Assembly: GCA_946621045.1 (NCBI GenBank)
Contig: CAMOOA010000013.1
Location: forward strand, 1-17,883
Origin: an uncultured Erysipelotrichaceae bacterium
GTDB taxonomy: Bacteria > Bacillota_I > Bacilli_A > Erysipelotrichales > Erysipelotrichaceae
Direction: 5' to 3'
Length of the DNA stretch: 17,883 nucleotides
How positions within the stretch are numbered: the stretch's first letter is position 1; the number at the start of each line of letters is the position of its first letter. The notes beneath the pieces were generated by a model. The model searched no databases. It was not told where the DNA came from and worked only from the letters and a program-made list of their open reading frames with translations. Below are positions 15,325-17,883 of the stretch, piece after piece. The position numbers were made by a program, and so were the translations under genes.

Positions 15325-17883
15325 TCACACCGAGGAATAATAAACAGGATTATCCTCGCTGACTTCGGCGATTTCTTTTCGCACAATTCCGAGAATCATG
15401 CGCTTTGTACCGTCTTCCTCCACAATGGCAGCGTGCAGACTCACCGGCACCGGTACCCCTTTTATCAGAAGACGATAGTCCATTGTGAAAAGCCCGTTCT
15501 TTCTGATTCCCGCAAGGATATTCTCCTTTGAGAATGTCTCCGTATGCATCGGCAGATCTTCGGGATAGATGCGTGTTTTTGCATTTTCCGCCGCATCCGC
15601 AAAGAAATTTTCACCCTCTTTACTGATTCCGAGCGATTCAAAATCGCTTGTCACGGAATATTCAATATAACGATCCGTAATCGGGTCAATCGTATACAGA
15701 ACAATATAGTTTCCCGACAGTGCCGCGATGCGTGAGTAGGCAATCTGTTCATTACGGATCCGTTCAAAAGCTGCCTGCTGCTTCATCTGGCTGTCAACAT
15801 TGGAGATACCGATGATGATATGATTCGCATCCGGCCGCAGGCGAAGAATCTTCATATTCACGTAGAAAGGCTCAGCGGCATCCAGAAGGCGATATGTTCT
15901 GGTGAAAGAGCCGTTCTGGTCAATCTCCTTCATGACGGTTTCCTTCGTGAGACCAGCGATAACCCTGTCACGGTCTGCCGGGTGGATCCGCTGTGCAGCA
16001 TCCTCTCTGGCTCTTGTGAAGAAATTCGTGCCGTGATATTCCTCCACAATCTCTTCCCTGCCGACAAGCGAAGAATATTCAATGTAATCTTCGTTATCGA
16101 TATTTACATAGAAAATGTTGTAATAGTCCGCTGCGAGTGCCCGGGCAATCTCGGCATACGTTGTTCCCTGCGCTGTATTTTCAACGGACAGCACGATTTC
16201 TGCGACTGCCCGGTTCCCGGTAACAGGGTTTTCTCCGATATACCTCAGAAACGAGTAAATATGATATCCGTCCGGAACCTCTTCATCAAAGAAGTTCTTT
16301 GCGTTCGTCTCTGAAATCTGCGCTACAAGTCTGTTAAACTGCGTACTCAGAAAAAGAGAGACATCCATTTTTTGATCCGTTATATCAAAGCCGTAGTGCT
16401 TCATTATCAGATCACGGTATGCTTTATTACTGCGGCTGTAACAGATCGTCCCATCTTTCACTTCCATGATTGCCATAGGAACAGTATCTGAAATACTTTT
16501 CAATCCGCCTGCATTTGCCTCGCCAAGCACCGTCAGATCATGAAGATTGAATCGCCCAAGCGCGTCAAAATAGGCGGATTCTTTCGCATCCTCCAATCCA
16601 ATCCGGAACCCATCTTTACTGCGCTCCAGGATCTCATCCAGAGGTATCGGTCTGGAATAATAGAATCCCTGCAGTTTTGAACATCCGATTTCCCGCAGAA
16701 AAGCCACCTGTTCCGCGGTTTCCACGCCTTCGCACACGGTATCGATACCAAGCGCATTGATCATCCGGACCAGCTGGGTAATGATGACGCGGCTCGTATC
16801 ATCTTCCGGCACACGCCGGATAAAGCCCATGTCCAGCTTGATCAGATCAAACGGGAACTTTCCGAGAACCTCCAGCGAAGAGTAGCCGCTGCCGAAATCA
16901 TCCATCCACACCGGGAATCCAAGTTCCCGGAATTTCATGATCTGGGTTTTTATAAATTCCGGATCGCTTCCGATAACGCTTTCCGTTATTTCAATTGTGA
17001 TCATACTGCGGCTGACACCCGCATCATCCACCCGCTTCCGAATTTCTTCGACGATGTCGCACGAATCAAAGTCAGAACGGGAGAGATTGATGGACTGCGG
17101 CACCGACGGGAACCCGCGTTTTTCAAGATACTGAATCTTCCGCAGCACTTCTTCCAGAACATACAGATCCACACGATAGATCAAGCCGGCCTCTTCCAGA
17201 ATCGGTATGAAAAACGCAGGTGAAAGCAGCCCACGTTCTGGATCTTTCCAGCGGGCAAGTGCCTCTTCCTCGCATATCTTTCCGTTTACTGCACGTACAA
17301 TCGGCTGATAATACACTTTGATCCAGCGGTTCTCCAGGGCTCTGTCCAGGCTGGTGATGATATACCGCTCCGTTTCCGTTTCATCGCGCAGCGTATTGTC
17401 ATAATATGCATAGCCGGAGGTATATACCGCCCGCATTGAATCACAGGCGATCTTCGCCCGGTCGCAGGCTGCGCTTACGTCAACCGGATCTGTCCGGTAG
17501 CGGCAGATACCGATCCGCACCGGCAGGGATTTCTGATTATTCAGCGTTTCCGCTTCGGCGATGATCGCATCCAGTTTTTCCTCCAGACCGGCTTCTTCCG
17601 TAAATGCCGCAAAATGGTCCTGCCCGAGCCGGCTGCAGTTTTCGCTGGAAAAATGCCGGACCAGCACTTCAGCCGCATCCCTCAGCAGGCGGTCTCCTTC
17701 CTGAAATCCGTGGGTCTCGTTATAGTACTTCATTCCGCTGAAATCAATGAACAGAAGCACCGGATCCTTTCCCTCTTCCAGCATCGCGTCTCTGCCTGCG
17801 CCGGCGAGTTCAAAGAAATAGGTCATAGTGGGAAGTCCGGTAAGGACGTCATAATGATAACTTTCAAGCAGACTTTCCTTATG
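15325..17883 (-). CDS. c-di-GMP protein: degenerate GGDEF, intact EAL phosphodiesterase, C-terminal PAS-like domains; 5' end outside window
   Basis: The frame is open to the right edge (852 residues visible); the Met at 17826 lies inside the GGDEF domain, which begins YDVLTGLP just upstream, so the true start is beyond the window. The GGDEF signature is GQDHF, which should not make c-di-GMP. The EAL domain (about 180-419) keeps its key residues: EALAR (about 208), the Asn in SINLSR, the Glu in IEITES, DDFGSGYSSL, the Lys in IKLD and the Glu in CEGVET. It should therefore hydrolyse c-di-GMP to pGpG. Three PAS-like stretches follow (about 450-568, 575-695, 718-835); the last two resemble each other (IEYSS/IEYSV, then FF, NG-FT, YRLL). 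Having the sensors at the C-terminal end is less usual. It is likely cytosolic or a membrane-linked receptor, depending on the missing N-terminus. Confidence 0.9.
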   Translation of the reverse strand, partial: HKESLLESYHYDVLTGLPTMTYFFELAGAGRDAMLEEGKDPVLLFIDFSGMKYYNETHGFQEGDRLLRDAAEVLVRHFSSENCSRLGQDHFAAFTEEAGLEEKLDAIIAEAETLNNQKSLPVRIGICRYRTDPVDVSAACDRAKIACDSMRAVYTSGYAYYDNTLRDETETERYIITSLDRALENRWIKVYYQPIVRAVNGKICEEEALARWKDPERGLLSPAFFIPILEEAGLIYRVDLYVLEEVLRKIQYLEKRGFPSVPQSINLSRSDFDSCDIVEEIRKRVDDAGVSRSMITIEITESVIGSDPEFIKTQIMKFRELGFPVWMDDFGSGYSSLEVLGKFPFDLIKLDMGFIRRVPEDDTSRVIITQLVRMINALGIDTVCEGVETAEQVAFLREIGCSKLQGFYYSRPIPLDEILERSKDGFRIGLEDAKESAYFDALGRFNLHDLTVLGEANAGGLKSISDTVPMAIMEVKDGTICYSRSNKAYRDLIMKHYGFDITDQKMDVSLFLSTQFNRLVAQISETNAKNFFDEEVPDGYHIYSFLRYIGENPVTGNRAVAEIVLSVENTAQGTTYAEIARALAADYYNIFYVNIDNEDYIEYSSLVGREEIVEEYHGTNFFTRAREDAAQRIHPADRDRVIAGLTKETVMKEIDQNGSFTRTYRLLDAAEPFYVNMKILRLRPDANHIIIGISNVDSQMKQQAAFERIRNEQIAYSRIAALSGNYIVLYTIDPITDRYIEYSVTSDFESLGISKEGENFFADAAENAKTRIYPEDLPMHTETFSKENILAGIRKNGLFTMDYRLLIKGVPVPVSLHAAIVEEDGTKRMILGIVRKEIAEVSEDNPVYYSSV

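Overview
The window comes from a Gram-positive member of the Bacillota (Firmicutes) with a base composition near half G+C, judged by eye. Cna-B-type adhesin modules, a CHAP/PASTA cell-wall enzyme, Gram-positive signal peptides and an IS200-type relic all fit this. A gut or oral Erysipelotrichales or Lachnospiraceae-like host is my best guess, but the sequence alone does not settle it. All recognisable genes are on the minus strand, so transcription runs from right to left.

Layout in the direction of transcription. (i) 17883-15325: 3' part of a c-di-GMP protein with a degenerate GGDEF domain, an intact EAL phosphodiesterase domain and PAS-like domains at the C-terminus; its 5' end lies outside the window. 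(ii) 15324-14630: intergenic stretch holding a decayed IS200/IS605-type TnpA (frameshift, broken HUH motif), a palindrome next to it and a candidate promoter. (iii) 14629-10965: four consecutive genes with type IV prepilin / pseudopilin N-termini. The first lacks Glu5 like GspK/PilX. The last is a 685-residue protein with a GLUG-type repeat domain behind its pilin helix. (iv) 10912-8093: an exported wall enzyme with an Ig-like region, a CHAP domain, two PASTA-like domains and a Pro/Glu/Thr-rich repetitive tail. (v) 8004-1: at least 2668 residues of a giant mosaic surface adhesin whose C-terminus and anchor lie beyond the left edge.

The six genes from 14629 leftward are tightly packed (gaps of 13, 44, -4, 52 and 88 bases) and look like one transcription unit. 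My reading is a surface-attachment locus: minor pilins that could prime or tip a type IV pilus-like fibre, a peptidoglycan hydrolase that could open or bind the wall, a giant adhesin, and a neighbouring c-di-GMP phosphodiesterase that could tie adhesion to second-messenger level. No assembly ATPase, platform protein, prepilin peptidase or sortase is visible here, so the system would need partners elsewhere. Long plus-strand open frames across the adhesin and the CHAP gene are antisense shadows.
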